Below, piece by piece: positions 38,460 through 48,650 of a stretch of 64,000 bases of DNA (position 1 is the stretch's first letter; every line of letters starts with the position of its first letter). The DNA is from Sphingobacterium daejeonense (GTDB taxonomy: Bacteria > Bacteroidota > Bacteroidia > Sphingobacteriales > Sphingobacteriaceae). Position numbers and translations under genes: made by a program. Under the pieces are notes generated by a model. It was not told the DNA's origin and searched no databases. It saw only the letters and a program-made list of their open reading frames with translations. The DNA is taken from assembly GCF_901472535.1 (NCBI RefSeq), contig NZ_LR590470.1, positions 3,100,001-3,164,000 on the forward strand, written 5' to 3'.

Positions 38460-40151
38460 TGAAGATGAAATTAACAAGACGACAGAAAGGCCTTTTAGGG
38501 ATATTATTCATAGTTTTTTTTGATTATTATTTCGTGGGTTGGGTTATCCAAGTTTTTTCCGGAAAGTAACACTTTGAGGTACTTACCCGATAGGATTTAC
38601 AGAATCATAAAGATTGTTTTTGGGAGTGACCCAACCGCATCAGGTTTGGAAGACAATAATGTTCCTTGGGAACTAATTGTTGCTAAGATATGTACTATTG
38701 GTATCCTGATTTTTGGTGCTTTCAAAATTATCCAAAAGGTATTTTCTGAACAACTGAATTTGTTAAAAGCATCATTTAAAAAAGATCATGTCATCTCTGT
38801 TGGGATTTCAAAAAAGGTAGACAGCTGTTCAAAAACCTGAAGGAGGAGCACCATAAGAAAGCTGTAGCAATTGAAAAAGAAACTGAACATGCCGATATAA
38901 ATTCAGTCAAAAAACTAGGACATATTGTAATCATTGGAAATGCTGAGGAGGAAAATACCCTCATCGAAGCTGGAATCAAGAGAGCATCAACTCTAATTGC
39001 GTTTTTGGAAAATGAACAAACTGTTATCGAAATCATAGAGTCTGTACAGGATATCTATGATGAATCTAAATGCACAAATCACCTAAAAGCTTATTTGCAT
39101 ATCAGTAATCCTCGTTTAATTGACCTTGTTAAGAATACAGGCATTCATTTTCAGAAAAACAATATCGACCTACATTTCTTCAACATCCAAAAGATGTTAG
39201 CACGACAGTTCTTTGCTCAAATCCCAATTGATTTGCAATCAAGTGGAAACCAATTGTCTGATATTAAAAAAATAGTATTCTTGGGATATGGAGATTTTGC
39301 GAAAGCGATGCTGATTCAAGTGATGAGAATATTCCATATTTCAACTGCAAATGACCTTCAAGTTTCTATCTATTCTGAAAAAGCCGATAAAGACAGAAAA
39401 TATTTTCAAGAGCAATTTCCTAAAGCTCAGAAAATATTCCCAATTGTCTTTAAAAATTTTGATGGATCATACAATGATGTGATAGAACAGGAGAAATTGG
39501 TGGACAATGATGCGGATGTTTTGTTTATAACCAGTTTCGATCAAGATCAACAAAACCTGAATGCCGCTTTAGAGATATTGAACAAAACTCAACAAGTCTC
39601 CTTTCCTATTTATGTTTTGAATGCAGAAGGTAAGGGCCTTCGGAAGTTAATCCGTTCTTCTGATGAAATTGACAGAATCAAGTTTTTTTGGTCAGATGGA
39701 AGATATTTGTGACTTAGAATTTATTACTGGCGAAAAACAAGATCGTTTAGCCCAGTCTATTCATGATGATTACAGAAAATTACTTTCTGGGGCAAGTTCC
39801 GAATCTTCGAAATATACTTCTGATTGGCATACCTTGACAGAAGATGCTAAAGACGCCAATCGGGCACAAGCAGATCATATACCTTATAAGTTTTTAATGA
39901 CTGGCAGAAACTGGCCAGTTCATGAACTTCAAAACATAATGTTCACAGATGATGAGGTTGAAAAATTAGCCATAATCGAACATAACCGTTGGATGGCACA
40001 TCGCTATATCAACGGTTGGGATTTTGGGGAAGAAAGGAACGATGACCTCAAATTGCATCCCTCCTTGATTCCATGGGAAATTCTCAGTGAGAGTGAAAAG
40101 CAAAAAGACCGCGACACCATCCTTCTTATTAAAGTATTATTAAACTCATAA
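38459..40151 (+). pseudogene. Membrane protein with TrkA_N-like domains and a C-terminal RyR domain; three homopolymer frameshifts
   Basis: ATG 38459 overlaps the TIR gene stop (TAATG). Repairs at T8 38514-38521, A6 38810-38815 and T7 39683-39689 give one protein of about 564 residues. It has a membrane helix (LLGILFIVFLIIISWVG), a second one (AKICTIGILIFGAFKII), then TrkA_N/RCK-like Rossmann units: HVISVGISKKGRQLF with LGHIVIIGNAEEENTLIEAG, and KKIVFLGYGDFAKAMLIQVM. The end is a RyR domain: DDEVEKLAIIEHNRWMAHRY, INGWDFGEERNDD, HPSLIPWEIL. Two helices plus RCK-like domains recall ligand-gated channels; RyR domains occur in bacterial nucleotide-centred conflict systems. Inferred role: a channel or sensor responding to the TIR product. 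Confidence 0.85.
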
Positions 40152-40213
40152 GAATTCGAGATAGCCTTTATAATTTGACTTTGCAGATTGTTTAGGCTAC
40201 CTTTGATTTGGCT

Positions 40214-40288
40214 TTAGGGGTATTCTGAAAAGAATTGAGAGAGTCCCTTTGAACCTGATACGGTTAAAACCGGCGTAGGGAAAAGCAA
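40214..40288 (+). promoter_or_regulatory. TPP riboswitch controlling the thiamine salvage operon
   Basis: AGGGGT, then CTGAAAAGAATTGAGAGAGT, CCCTTTGAACCTGATACGG and CCGGCGTAGGGAAAAGC form the THI element; the conserved CUGAGA-like and GAACCUGAU...GGCGUAGGGAA blocks are present. A hairpin-like stretch GGCATTTTTTTATGCC follows and could be part of the expression platform. It lies 72 bp upstream of thiM. High thiamine pyrophosphate should switch the operon off. Confidence 0.92.
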
Positions 40289-40359
40289 TGATCGCTTGGC
40301 ATTTTTTTATGCCCCCTTCCTACCCTTTTTAGCCATTAATGTAATTTAAAATAATATTA

Positions 40360-41166
40360 ATGGAAAACGACATTTATACTTTGCTCACTCAGGTACGATC
40401 CACAACACCACTCGTACAAAACATCACCAACTTTGTAGTGATGAACAACACCGCCAATGCTTTATTGGCTTTAGGTGCATCGCCTATTATGGTACATGCT
40501 GAAGAAGAAATCGAAGAGGTATTAACCTTTTGCAACTCCCTTGTAATCAATATAGGAACTTTGAGTAAACCTTGGGCAGAAAGCATGATTTTAGCTGCTA
40601 CTTTTGCCAATAAAATTGGGAAACCATGGATATTGGATCCTGTTGGTGCTGGAATATCTTCTCTTAGAAATGAAACCTTGAAAAAATTATTGGCCCTCAA
40701 GCCAACAGTAATAAGAGGCAATGCTTCTGAAATCATGGCGCTCCAAAATTTTGGGTCTACTGGAAAAGGAGTTGATAGTACGGAAGAAAGTTCAACTGCA
40801 CTGGAAGCGGGTAAGTTTTTGAATAAAGAATATGGATCTATCATATGCATTTCTGGGGAAATAGATTATGTAATTTCTGGAGGTGAAGTTGCCGAAATTG
40901 CCAATGGATCTGCGATGATGACCAAAGTGACTGGACTTGGATGTACATCGACAGCTATCATTGCAGCATTCTTGGGACTTGGCAACAATCCATTTCAGGA
41001 AGCGATTGCTGGAGTTGCAATAACTAGCCTTGCCGGTGAGTTAGCAGCCTCCATTTCAAAAGGGCCCGGAAGCTTGCAATTGAACTTATACGATACGCTG
41101 TATAATCTCAGTAAAGAACAAATCTCTGAAAATCTTAAGCTCAAGAGAAATGCCAATCCATCCTGA
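40360..41166 (+). CDS. thiM: Hydroxyethylthiazole kinase
   Basis: 268 residues, intact. ThiM phosphorylates 4-methyl-5-(2-hydroxyethyl)thiazole for thiamine salvage. Family motifs: LVQNITNFVVMNNTANALLA and ALGASPIMVHAEEE at the N-terminus, KPWILDPVGAGISSLR (ATP/Mg site), LKPTVIRGNASEI, and GLGCTSTAIIAAFLG carrying the catalytic Cys/Thr loop near the end. It is the first gene after the TPP riboswitch; thiE starts 17 bp before its stop, so the two are coupled. Confidence 0.95.
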   Translation: MENDIYTLLTQVRSTTPLVQNITNFVVMNNTANALLALGASPIMVHAEEEIEEVLTFCNSLVINIGTLSKPWAESMILAATFANKIGKPWILDPVGAGISSLRNETLKKLLALKPTVIRGNASEIMALQNFGSTGKGVDSTEESSTALEAGKFLNKEYGSIICISGEIDYVISGGEVAEIANGSAMMTKVTGLGCTSTAIIAAFLGLGNNPFQEAIAGVAITSLAGELAASISKGPGSLQLNLYDTLYNLSKEQISENLKLKRNANPS

Positions 41167-41782
41167 TTTTCCCTATCCACTATATTTAGTCATATCTGAG
41201 TCTGACTGTAAACATTTGCCTTGGCTACAAGTAGCTGAAGCGGCAATCCAAGGAGGAGTTGATATTATCCAACTTAGGGAAAAGGATATTTCAAGGAAAG
41301 AGTACTTGCAGAAAGCAATAGATCTAAAAAATATAACAGACAGGTATGCTGTGCCTTTGATTATCAACGATGCAGCAGATATAGCTGCTGAAATTGGTTC
41401 TTGGGTATACATGTTGGTTTATCAGATACGCAACCACTTGATATTATCTCCACCTATGGCGATCGTCTTAAAATTGGTTGGTCCCTGGAATTTGCAGAAC
41501 AATTAAAAGGATGAGGAGATGCATGCCGTGCATCATTTGGGGGTAAGCCCAATTTTCAAAACTCCTACCAAGACGAATACAGTGACAACTTGGGGCATGG
41601 ATGGATTGGAAGAATTGTCCAAAACAGTTTCTAAGCCAATGATCGCTATTGGAGGGATGAATATTTCAAATGCTGGAAAAGCATTTGAATCAGGGGCAAA
41701 TAGTATCGCTGTTGTTTCAGCCATCTGTGCAAGCACAGATCCTAGAAAAGCAGCAGAAGAATTAAAGGAAAAAATTAAATGA
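41150..41782 (+). pseudogene. thiE: Thiamine-phosphate synthase, two frameshifts
   Basis: From ATG 41150 the N-terminal half reads LYLVISESDCKHLPWLQVAE, GGVDIIQLREKDISRK (HMP-PP site) and VPLIINDAADIAAEIG. The frame shifts near 41403, where VHVGLSDTQPLDIISTYGD is the right continuation, and again near 41505-41515; from 41519 it runs EEMHAVHHLGVSPIFKTPTK, MIAIGGMNISNAGKAFESGA, NSIAVVSAICA. Repaired length about 210, normal. ThiE couples HMP-PP with thiazole phosphate. A broken thiE between intact thiM and thiD is unlikely to be real, so sequence error is the better explanation. Confidence 0.85.
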
Positions 41783-42585
41783 GAGAAGATAAAAAATATC
41801 AAACACCTACAGTATTAAGTATTGCAGGGTTTGATGGCAGTGGTGGTGCAGGAATTCAAGCTGATACAAAGACAATTTCATCATTGGGGTGTTATGCTAT
41901 GAATGTACTAACTGCTTTGCCAGTCCAAAACACTCAAGGAGTAAGAAACATTTTCGAAATACCTACAGAAGCAGTCAAAGAACAATTAGATTGCCTCTTT
42001 GACGATATCTATCCTGACAGCATTAAAATTGGAATGGTCCATAGCAGTGAACTGGTTGAGATTATTGCAAACCACCTTAAAGATTATAGAGGAAGTATAG
42101 TATTCGATCCAGTGATGGTTTCAACAAGTGGTCATCGATTGATAAAGGACGAAACGATTCAGGCGATTAAAGAGTTATTGTTTCCAATTGCATCTATTAT
42201 TACTCCAAATTTGGATGAAGTTTCCGTGCTTGTAGGAAAGGAGATTTCTGACGTCAAGGCTATGGAAGAAGTTTCGGAGCAGATCCTTGGACTGGGTTGT
42301 GAGTCAGCTTTATTAAAAGGAGGCCATTTAGACAGTGATATTTTAACGAGTATCCTTATTCAACAGGGTAAACCAGCGCAATATTTTGAATCTAAACGAG
42401 TTGACACCAAAAACACTCATGGTTCAGGATGTACGCTTTCATCTGCAATTGCCTCTTTTTTAGCTAGAGGGTTTAACCTAACTCAAGCAACAGAAAAAGG
42501 ATTATCGTATGTTAATAGTGCTATACTTGGCAGTAAAGATCTCGTTTTAGGCAAAGGCAACGGACCTTTAAATCATTTTTTTTAA
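41779..42585 (+). CDS. thiD: Hydroxymethylpyrimidine/phosphomethylpyrimidine kinase
   Basis: 268 residues. ThiD motifs: VLSIAGFDGSGGAGIQADTK (ribokinase-fold substrate site), SLGCYAMNVLTALPVQNTQG, DSIKIGMVHSSELVEI, VFDPVMVSTSGHRLI, ITPNLDEVSVLVG and KNTHGSGCTLSSAIASFLA (anion hole and catalytic Cys). The start overlaps the thiE stop (ATGA). It phosphorylates HMP and HMP-P for ThiE; in an operon with thiM and tenA it completes pyrimidine and thiazole salvage. Confidence 0.95.
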   Translation: MREDKKYQTPTVLSIAGFDGSGGAGIQADTKTISSLGCYAMNVLTALPVQNTQGVRNIFEIPTEAVKEQLDCLFDDIYPDSIKIGMVHSSELVEIIANHLKDYRGSIVFDPVMVSTSGHRLIKDETIQAIKELLFPIASIITPNLDEVSVLVGKEISDVKAMEEVSEQILGLGCESALLKGGHLDSDILTSILIQQGKPAQYFESKRVDTKNTHGSGCTLSSAIASFLARGFNLTQATEKGLSYVNSAILGSKDLVLGKGNGPLNHFF

Positions 42586-42605
42586 CCCCATAAAACTCAT
42601 TAAAT

Positions 42606-43259
42606 ATGAATTGGACTGATCATGCTTGGCAGAGCATCCAACACTTATTTCAAGAAATATTGGAAATGCCGTTTATCCAAGAATTAAAAGATGGCACACT
42701 TCCATTGGAGAAATTTCAGTTTTATATGCTTCAAGATGCTAAATATCTTGAACATTATGGCAGAGCATTGGCTGCTTTAGGTTCCAAAGCAATGGATAAT
42801 AAAATGGCATTGGATTTTTTCGATTTTGGGAAAAATGCTTTAGTTGTTGAGAGTGCATTGCATGAAGCTTATTTTGAACAATTTGGTCTTCAGGCACATC
42901 AAGAAATAACAATAGAACCTATTTGCCATCATTATATTCATTTTCTCAAAAGCACTGTGGCTTTTGACCCGATTGAAGTGGCAACAGCCGCAATTTTACC
43001 TTGTTTTTGGATTTATAAAGAAGTAGGCGACCACATCTTGGAAACTCAAAATTCATCTAACAATCCTTATAAAAATTGGATAGATACTTATAGCGGGGAT
43101 GAATTTGCGGAGGGTGTAAAACTCGCTATTGCATATACGGATTATATGGCTGAAAATTCAACGGAAGAAAAAAGAAAATTAATGCTAGCGGCCTTTAAAA
43201 CCGCTAGTAAATTAGAGTTTATGTTCTGGGATGCTGCTTATAAAAACACGAAGTGGTGA
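42606..43259 (+). CDS. tenA: Thiaminase II / aminopyrimidine aminohydrolase
   Basis: 217 residues. TenA features: a helical bundle with TLPLEKFQFYMLQDAKYLEH (active-site Tyr/Asp region), ALVVESALHEAYF, VATAAILPCFWIYKEVGDHI (the catalytic Cys in the LPCFWIY motif) and YSGDEFAEGVKLAIAYTD (Glu near the end). TenA releases HMP from degraded thiamine, feeding thiD. It is the last gene of the riboswitch operon, 20 bp after thiD. Confidence 0.94.
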   Translation: MNWTDHAWQSIQHLFQEILEMPFIQELKDGTLPLEKFQFYMLQDAKYLEHYGRALAALGSKAMDNKMALDFFDFGKNALVVESALHEAYFEQFGLQAHQEITIEPICHHYIHFLKSTVAFDPIEVATAAILPCFWIYKEVGDHILETQNSSNNPYKNWIDTYSGDEFAEGVKLAIAYTDYMAENSTEEKRKLMLAAFKTASKLEFMFWDAAYKNTKW

Positions 43260-43469
43260 GAACATAAAGGAAATTGTTACAACAACTGAGTTATTAAAAT
43301 TTTTCATAGATCAATACTAATATTGGTTTAAAATTAATTTAAGCCTTTCAAATAAATATTTGGGGGCTTTATTTTTTTTTAATAGGAAAAATTATTGTAA
43401 AAATTTTTAGTTATATCTTTTCAATTGGCTTAATTTTTTGGATAAATTTGATAAATAAAATTAGTCTTT

Positions 43470-43932
43470 ATGAAACAACTATGGTTAATAGCGGGCATAG
43501 CATCTATTATAACGGTTAGCTCCTGCACATCAAATGCCAAAAAACAATTAGAATCTGATTCTAGCAGTATGGAAACAACCGATACGAATGTTTTAGATAC
43601 CACGCATACTTCTCAGAACTCATTGGACTGGGCTGGGTCTTACACTGGCGTAATTCCATGTGCAGATTGTCCGGGAATTGAAACTACTGTGACTTTAAAT
43701 TCAGACGGGACCTTTAGTTATAAAGGAGTTTATCAAGAAAGTGATACCAAAGTTGAAGATACAGGTAAATTCATGTGGCACAACAACGGCAGTGTAGTAC
43801 ATTTAGTTGGAAAAGATGTGAACATGAAGCTGAAAGTTGGGAGAAAATCAATTGTTTTCTTTAGATCAAGAAGGAAATCCTATTGATGGCCCATTGAAAG
43901 ATCAATACATACTTAAGAAAGTAGCTCAATAA
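43470..43932 (+). pseudogene. NlpE-like copper-resistance/envelope-stress lipoprotein, one frameshift
   Basis: MKQLWLIAGIASIITVSSCT is a lipoprotein signal. WAGSYTGVIPCADCPGIETT is the NlpE N-terminal barrel motif with the CxxC pair. The frame breaks near 43845; a one-base change in the GGGAGAAAATC region gives NQLFSLDQEGNPIDGPLKDQ, then YILKKVAQ, ending at TAA 43930-43932. The repaired protein has about 153 residues, a single-domain NlpE as usual in Bacteroidota. The likely role is outer-membrane copper or surface stress sensing. Confidence 0.83.
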
Positions 43933-43940
43933 TTTAGTGA

Positions 43941-43967
43941 AAAGGAGGTTAAAATTTAACCTCCTTT
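43941..43967. terminator. Bidirectional terminator between the NlpE-like gene and pyrD
   Basis: AAAGGAGGTTAAA pairs with TTTAACCTCCTTT and seven Ts follow on the plus strand. It sits between the convergent stops. Confidence 0.8.
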
Positions 43968-43969
43968 TT

Positions 43970-45007
43970 TTATTTATTTTTCTCTTTCAGAATTCCTTTA
44001 CAAATATCGGCAACGAGGCCAGGCCCTTGGTATATAAATCCTGTATATACCTGTACAAGGCTTGCACCTGCGTTTAATTTTTCAATTGCATCCTCTGCAG
44101 AGTGTATTCCTCCTACCCCTATGATTGGAAATGCTTTTTCTGATTTATCTGAAAGGTATTTAATCACCTCTGTTGATCTTCTTGTTAATGGCTTTCCACT
44201 TACCCCACCTGGTTCCTGAACCAAACTTCTATGGCTTTGCAGACCTTCTCTAGCAATTGTTGTATTGGTAGCAATCACTCCTGCGATTTTTGTTTCCAAA
44301 ACTATTTCTACTATATCGTCCAACTGTGTGAAGGTCAAATCAGGAGCAATTTTTAACAATATGGGCTTTGGATTACTTTTTTCAAGATTTAATTGCTGCA
44401 GTGTGTTTAGAATCTGCATTAACGGTCCTTTTTCCTGTAATTCACGAAGTCCTGGAGTATTTGGTGAACTGACATTCACTACAAAATAATCGACATAATC
44501 AAACAACGAGTTAAAGCAGTAGATGTAATCGTTTACTGCTTCTTCATTAGGTGTAACTTTATTTTTACCAATATTCCCGCCTATGATTACTCCATTTTTT
44601 TCTTTTAGGAATTTCAGTTTAGCGGCAGCTACATCTGCACCTTTATTATTGAATCCCATTCTATTGATCAGCGCATGGTCATCCACAAGTCTGAACATCC
44701 TGGGTTTGTCATTTCCGGGCTGCGGTTTTGGTGTAACGGTTCCAATTTCTATAAAGCCAAAACCAAGTCTTGCCATATCCTCGATGTATTCTGCATTTTT
44801 ATCAAATCCAGCGGCAAGACCGACAGGGTTCTTGAATGTCAAGCCGAAAACCTTAGTTTCCAACCTTGGGTCATCAACGCAATACAATGATTTTAACAAA
44901 GCTTTCGAGCCCCAAATTTTGTTGAAGAATTTCAATCCAGAAGTCACCGTGTGATGTGCTTCTTCAGGGTTCATGGAGAAGAATAATGGTTTAACTAGCT
45001 TATACAT
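43970..45007 (-). CDS. pyrD: Quinone-dependent dihydroorotate dehydrogenase (class 2)
   Basis: I choose the start 45007 ([19 protein letters not shown]), which matches PyrD; a longer frame to 45244 is antisense to the ABC-F gene. 345 residues. Motifs: [16 protein letters not shown] (FMN site), [44 protein letters not shown] (active-site Ser in the class 2 enzyme), [18 protein letters not shown] and [11 protein letters not shown] with [13 protein letters not shown]. It oxidises dihydroorotate at the inner membrane in pyrimidine synthesis. Divergent from the ABC-F gene by 52 bp. Confidence 0.94.
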   Translation of the reverse strand: MYKLVKPLFFSMNPEEAHHTVTSGLKFFNKIWGSKALLKSLYCVDDPRLETKVFGLTFKNPVGLAAGFDKNAEYIEDMARLGFGFIEIGTVTPKPQPGNDKPRMFRLVDDHALINRMGFNNKGADVAAAKLKFLKEKNGVIIGGNIGKNKVTPNEEAVNDYIYCFNSLFDYVDYFVVNVSSPNTPGLRELQEKGPLMQILNTLQQLNLEKSNPKPILLKIAPDLTFTQLDDIVEIVLETKIAGVIATNTTIAREGLQSHRSLVQEPGGVSGKPLTRRSTEVIKYLSDKSEKAFPIIGVGGIHSAEDAIEKLNAGASLVQVYTGFIYQGPGLVADICKGILKEKNK

Positions 45008-45059
45008 GAGTGCAAAGGTAGCCAAAGATGAAGAAATATTCATTACTTTTGCACCCGAA
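45008..45059. promoter_or_regulatory. Divergent promoter region pyrD / ABC-F, with two TAnnTTTG boxes
   Basis: On the minus strand TACCTTTG (45013-45020) ends 5 bp before the pyrD ATG; on the plus strand TACTTTTG (45044-45051) ends 8 bp before the ABC-F ATG. Both match the Bacteroidota -7 element. If used, the mRNAs would have almost no leader. No matching -33 TTTG stands at the ideal spacing, so this is tentative. Confidence 0.4.
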
Positions 45060-46970
45060 ATGATATCTATAAATAACTTAACATTCGAAATTGGATCAAG
45101 GGCCTTATACGATGAGGCCAACTGGCATATTAAACCAGGTGATAAAGTTGGTCTAATCGGTGCTAATGGTACCGGAAAATCAACTTTATTGAAACTTATC
45201 GTCGGAGAGTATTCACCTACCAGCGGTACAATCTCTATGGCCAAAGATCTTAAGTTAGGTTATTTAAATCAAGATTTACTTTCTTATCATTCGGAGAAGA
45301 GCATTCTTCATGTTGCCATGGAGGCTTTTGAACGTCAGAATCAGCTTCATACAGAAATAGAAAATCTGTTGAAAAAACTGGAAACTGATTATTCCGATGA
45401 TATCTTGAATAAGCTGAGCGATAAGCAAACAGAATTCGAGGCATTGGATGGTTACAGTATAGAATTCCGTGCTCATGAAATCCTTGCAGGATTGGGATTT
45501 TCAGAAGAAGAACAACAAAGACCATTAGCTACCTTCTCAGGAGGATGGAGAATGCGTGTTATGTTGGCGAGAATCTTGTTGCAAGCGCCTGATATCTTAT
45601 TACTGGATGAGCCTACCAACCACTTGGACTTACCATCAATCAAATGGCTTGAAACGTATTTGCAAAGTTTCGAAGGTGCAATTGTTATTGTATCCCATGA
45701 CCGTTACTTCTTGGACCGTATTATCAATAAAACTGTTGAATCAAGAAAAGGAAAATTAACGCTCTATGCAGGTAACTATAGTTTTTACCTAGAGGAAAAA
45801 TCTCTGCGTGGTGAAATCCAGAGCAATCAATTTAAGAACCAACAGGCTAAGATCAAGCAAGAAGAGAAACTAATCGAAAGATTCCGTTCCAAAGCAAGTA
45901 AAGCAAAAATGGTTCAGTCCCGAATCAAGGCTTTGGATAGAATGGAAAAAGTGGAGGAAGTGGATGATGATAACCCTGAGGTAAACTTCAGCTTTAAATT
46001 CTCCAAACCATCAGGCAGGCATGTGGTGACCTTGGAAAACATTTCCAAATCGTATCCAAATGTTGAAATTTTGGAAAACACGGATGGTTTGATTGAAAAA
46101 GGAGATAAAATCGCATTAATCGGTGCCAATGGTAAAGGTAAATCTACTTTGCTAAGGATTGTTGCTGATGCTGACAAAGAATTTGAAGGAAAAAGTACGA
46201 AAGGACACAATGTTTCACAAACGTTCTTTGCCCAACATCAATTAGAGGCTTTGCATTTAGAAAATTCTGTTCTTCAAGAATTAGTTGCCTTTGCTCCTAA
46301 ACATACAGAAACAGAACTACGTTCTATTTTGGGTAGTTTCCTATTTACTGGCGATGATGTTTTCAAAAAGATCAAAGTTTTGTCTGGGGGTGAAAAATCA
46401 AGGGTTGCTCTTGCTAAAGCATTGACTGCAGATGCCAATTTCTTGGTACTGGATGAGCCGACCAATCACTTGGATATGGCATCTGTCAATATCTTAATTC
46501 AAGCTCTTCAACAGTATGAAGGATCATTTATTGTCGTATCCCACGACCGATATTTTCTGGACAATATTGCCAATAAAATCTGGTTTATTGAAAACAAGGA
46601 AATAAAAGAATACCCTGGATCCTACCAAGAATATGAGGAATGGAACTCAAAACGTGTTATCAAACCTGAAATCAAGCAGGAAAAGAAACCGAAAGAGGAA
46701 CCAAAGAAGGAGAAAGCAGCTCCAACCGAAGACGTAAAAAGGATTATTCAAAAAAAGAATAAAGAGTTAAGTCTATTGGAAGAGAAAATCGAAGAGCAAG
46801 AGGTTTTGGTTAAACGTCTGGAAACTGAACTAGCACAAGAAGACATTTATTCTGATGCTGTCAAATTACAGGAATACACTCGGAATTACAATTCTGAAAA
46901 AGCAAAGCTAGAAACATTGCAACAAGATTGGGAATCATTGGCTGAAGAAATCATGAATCTGGAAGGTTAA
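45060..46970 (+). CDS. ABC-F family ATPase (ribosome-associated, EttA/Uup-like)
   Basis: Start at 45060 ([20 protein letters not shown]), 636 residues; a longer start at 44973 would run through pyrD. Two ABC domains in tandem: Walker [17 protein letters not shown] and [16 protein letters not shown], signatures [18 protein letters not shown] and [20 protein letters not shown], Walker [15 protein letters not shown] and [14 protein letters not shown]. The linker between them and a C-terminal coiled coil ([17 protein letters not shown]) fit the Uup-type member. It lacks membrane helices; ABC-F proteins act on the ribosome E-site or in resistance. Confidence 0.94.
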   Translation: MISINNLTFEIGSRALYDEANWHIKPGDKVGLIGANGTGKSTLLKLIVGEYSPTSGTISMAKDLKLGYLNQDLLSYHSEKSILHVAMEAFERQNQLHTEIENLLKKLETDYSDDILNKLSDKQTEFEALDGYSIEFRAHEILAGLGFSEEEQQRPLATFSGGWRMRVMLARILLQAPDILLLDEPTNHLDLPSIKWLETYLQSFEGAIVIVSHDRYFLDRIINKTVESRKGKLTLYAGNYSFYLEEKSLRGEIQSNQFKNQQAKIKQEEKLIERFRSKASKAKMVQSRIKALDRMEKVEEVDDDNPEVNFSFKFSKPSGRHVVTLENISKSYPNVEILENTDGLIEKGDKIALIGANGKGKSTLLRIVADADKEFEGKSTKGHNVSQTFFAQHQLEALHLENSVLQELVAFAPKHTETELRSILGSFLFTGDDVFKKIKVLSGGEKSRVALAKALTADANFLVLDEPTNHLDMASVNILIQALQQYEGSFIVVSHDRYFLDNIANKIWFIENKEIKEYPGSYQEYEEWNSKRVIKPEIKQEKKPKEEPKKEKAAPTEDVKRIIQKKNKELSLLEEKIEEQEVLVKRLETELAQEDIYSDAVKLQEYTRNYNSEKAKLETLQQDWESLAEEIMNLEG

Positions 46971-47013
46971 TTTATTGGCTAGAATTTTGTTGTAAAATTC
47001 ATAAAACCAAGAG

Positions 47014-47625
47014 ATGACCGATTCACTACCATACTTAGTTTCGTTGTTCATAGGCATTGGCCTTGCTGCAGCCACAGGGTTTCGTGTATTTTTGCCTATT
47101 TTCTTTTTGAGTCTAGGCACTTATCTCAAGATTATTCCTTTGGATGCAGATTATGCTTGGATTGGGAGCTTACCTGCGGTAATAGCTACTGGAATTGCTA
47201 CCTTGACAGAAATCATTGCCTACTATATCCCCTTTGTTGACAATATTCTAGACAGTATCACTGTTCCACTTGCTACTATTGCTGGATCCATGCTCTTTGC
47301 TTCTCAATTTACAGAGGTAAACAACTGGATACAATGGTCCTTGGCAATAATTGCCGGCGGAGGCACAGCTGCCACTATAAGCTCAGTGCTTGCCGGCACC
47401 AGAGCTGCATCCTCCACAACGACTGCAGGAGTAGGTAATCCTGTCCTGTCAACTGTAGAAACCATTGGGTCTACCATCATGAGTATATTCGCCATATTTA
47501 TTCCGGTGCTTGCAGGGATCTTGGTCCTGATCATGCTGTATTTCGCAATTAAATATGGTAAAAAATTATATTATAAAATCTCAGGTAAAAAGCAGCAGAA
47601 TAAATTTAAGGATTCAACTTATTGA
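47014..47625 (+). CDS. DUF4126 membrane protein
   Basis: 203 residues with five or so membrane helices: LPYLVSLFIGIGLAAATGFR opens the family's GFR motif, then FLPIFFLSLGTYLKI, TEIIAYYIPFVDNILDSITV, and SSVLAGTRAASSTTTAGVGN, a conserved Ala/Thr-rich segment. A C-terminal helix and basic tail follow. The function is unknown. Its last 20 bp overlap the end of the convergent acyltransferase gene. Confidence 0.87.
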   Translation: MTDSLPYLVSLFIGIGLAAATGFRVFLPIFFLSLGTYLKIIPLDADYAWIGSLPAVIATGIATLTEIIAYYIPFVDNILDSITVPLATIAGSMLFASQFTEVNNWIQWSLAIIAGGGTAATISSVLAGTRAASSTTTAGVGNPVLSTVETIGSTIMSIFAIFIPVLAGILVLIMLYFAIKYGKKLYYKISGKKQQNKFKDSTY

Positions 47626-48580
47626 CACGATCATCTAAATTTTCTCCACCAACCCTAACAGGCTGGTACTGTACCCAACAATATGACAAGAATGGCAAGA
47701 GGATAAATATCAAAAATCCCCACCAAAACCCCGTGATACTGCCTATAATTACACTCAATAAAAAGATAATAACAGGATAAGTAAATAGAAGAACAGCAAA
47801 TAATAGAGAATCATAAAAGATCGTATTTTCTGTTTTTTTCAATACCTGTTTTTTGACTAACTGATAGTACCAGTTATGTGTATATTTACCAGCTATTGCT
47901 GGGAATTTCATCCACTCTCTACTTTTTCGGATGCCTTCTGTTTCTCCAACAAAGCTATTGAGCATATGGTTATCCATTTCCCCTCTAACCTTTTTAATAA
48001 TCTCATTGGTCATAACTTCAGAATTATTTAAATAATCTGTGGAGTCAATAGGCTCCAAAGCTTCTAAGTACACAGCCTTGGGGTTAAAATCAAATGAATT
48101 ATAGCTCAAAATATAGGGTTGTACCTGAATAGGTACATCCATCTGTACTGCTCGTTGGATAATAGAGTTCAACCCTGTTGTCATAAAAGGTTTTAAATCG
48201 ATATGATTTCTTGAAACTCCTTCAGGGAAAATCAACAATTTGCGTCCCATCTTCAACTGTCGGACACATTCGTCATAAGTGAATGCATTCCTGATCTCAG
48301 CATCTTCGCCATCATTTTTCTTATAAATTGGCAACATAAAGAATGTTCGCAATGCCCAATTTGCCCAAGGTTTTTCAAAAATATCTCCCCTAGTTAAAAA
48401 ACATATTTCAGATGGTTGATGCACAGTAATGATCAGTGCGTCAAAAAATGAATTAGGATGATTTGAAACAATCACAGCCGGATTATTATGGTCTGCATAT
48501 TGCAGATTTTTCAACTGCCAGTCCGAAACATACCAGTTTAGGCCTAGTTTAACAAATGACCTTAGAATTGGGTATAGCAT
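47606..48580 (-). CDS. PlsC-like 1-acyl-glycerol-phosphate acyltransferase
   Basis: 324 residues. The acyltransferase signature is VSNHPNSFFDALIITV (HX4D in the form NHPNSFFD), FPEGVSRNHIDLKPF is the substrate Pro-Glu-Gly motif, and a C-terminal pair of membrane helices (FAVLLFTYPVIIFLLSVII, GFWWGFLIFILLPFL) follows. It uses acyl-CoA or acyl-ACP to make phosphatidic acid or acylate another glycerophospholipid. Convergent with DUF4126. Confidence 0.9.
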   Translation of the reverse strand: MLYPILRSFVKLGLNWYVSDWQLKNLQYADHNNPAVIVSNHPNSFFDALIITVHQPSEICFLTRGDIFEKPWANWALRTFFMLPIYKKNDGEDAEIRNAFTYDECVRQLKMGRKLLIFPEGVSRNHIDLKPFMTTGLNSIIQRAVQMDVPIQVQPYILSYNSFDFNPKAVYLEALEPIDSTDYLNNSEVMTNEIIKKVRGEMDNHMLNSFVGETEGIRKSREWMKFPAIAGKYTHNWYYQLVKKQVLKKTENTIFYDSLLFAVLLFTYPVIIFLLSVIIGSITGFWWGFLIFILLPFLSYCWVQYQPVRVGGENLDDRVNKLNP

Positions 48581-48650
48581 AAATTAATATTCTCTAATAT
48601 TAGAATCTTAATTTTCCATTAACAAAAAACACGCCTAAAATATCAAGAAT

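Noticed and set aside
40389..40850. Minus-strand open frame opposite thiM
   Set aside because: Antisense shadow of an intact thiM behind a TPP riboswitch.
45008..45244. N-terminal extension of PyrD by 79 residues
   Set aside because: It is antisense to the start of the ABC-F gene and absent from the family; the [10 protein letters not shown] start fits.
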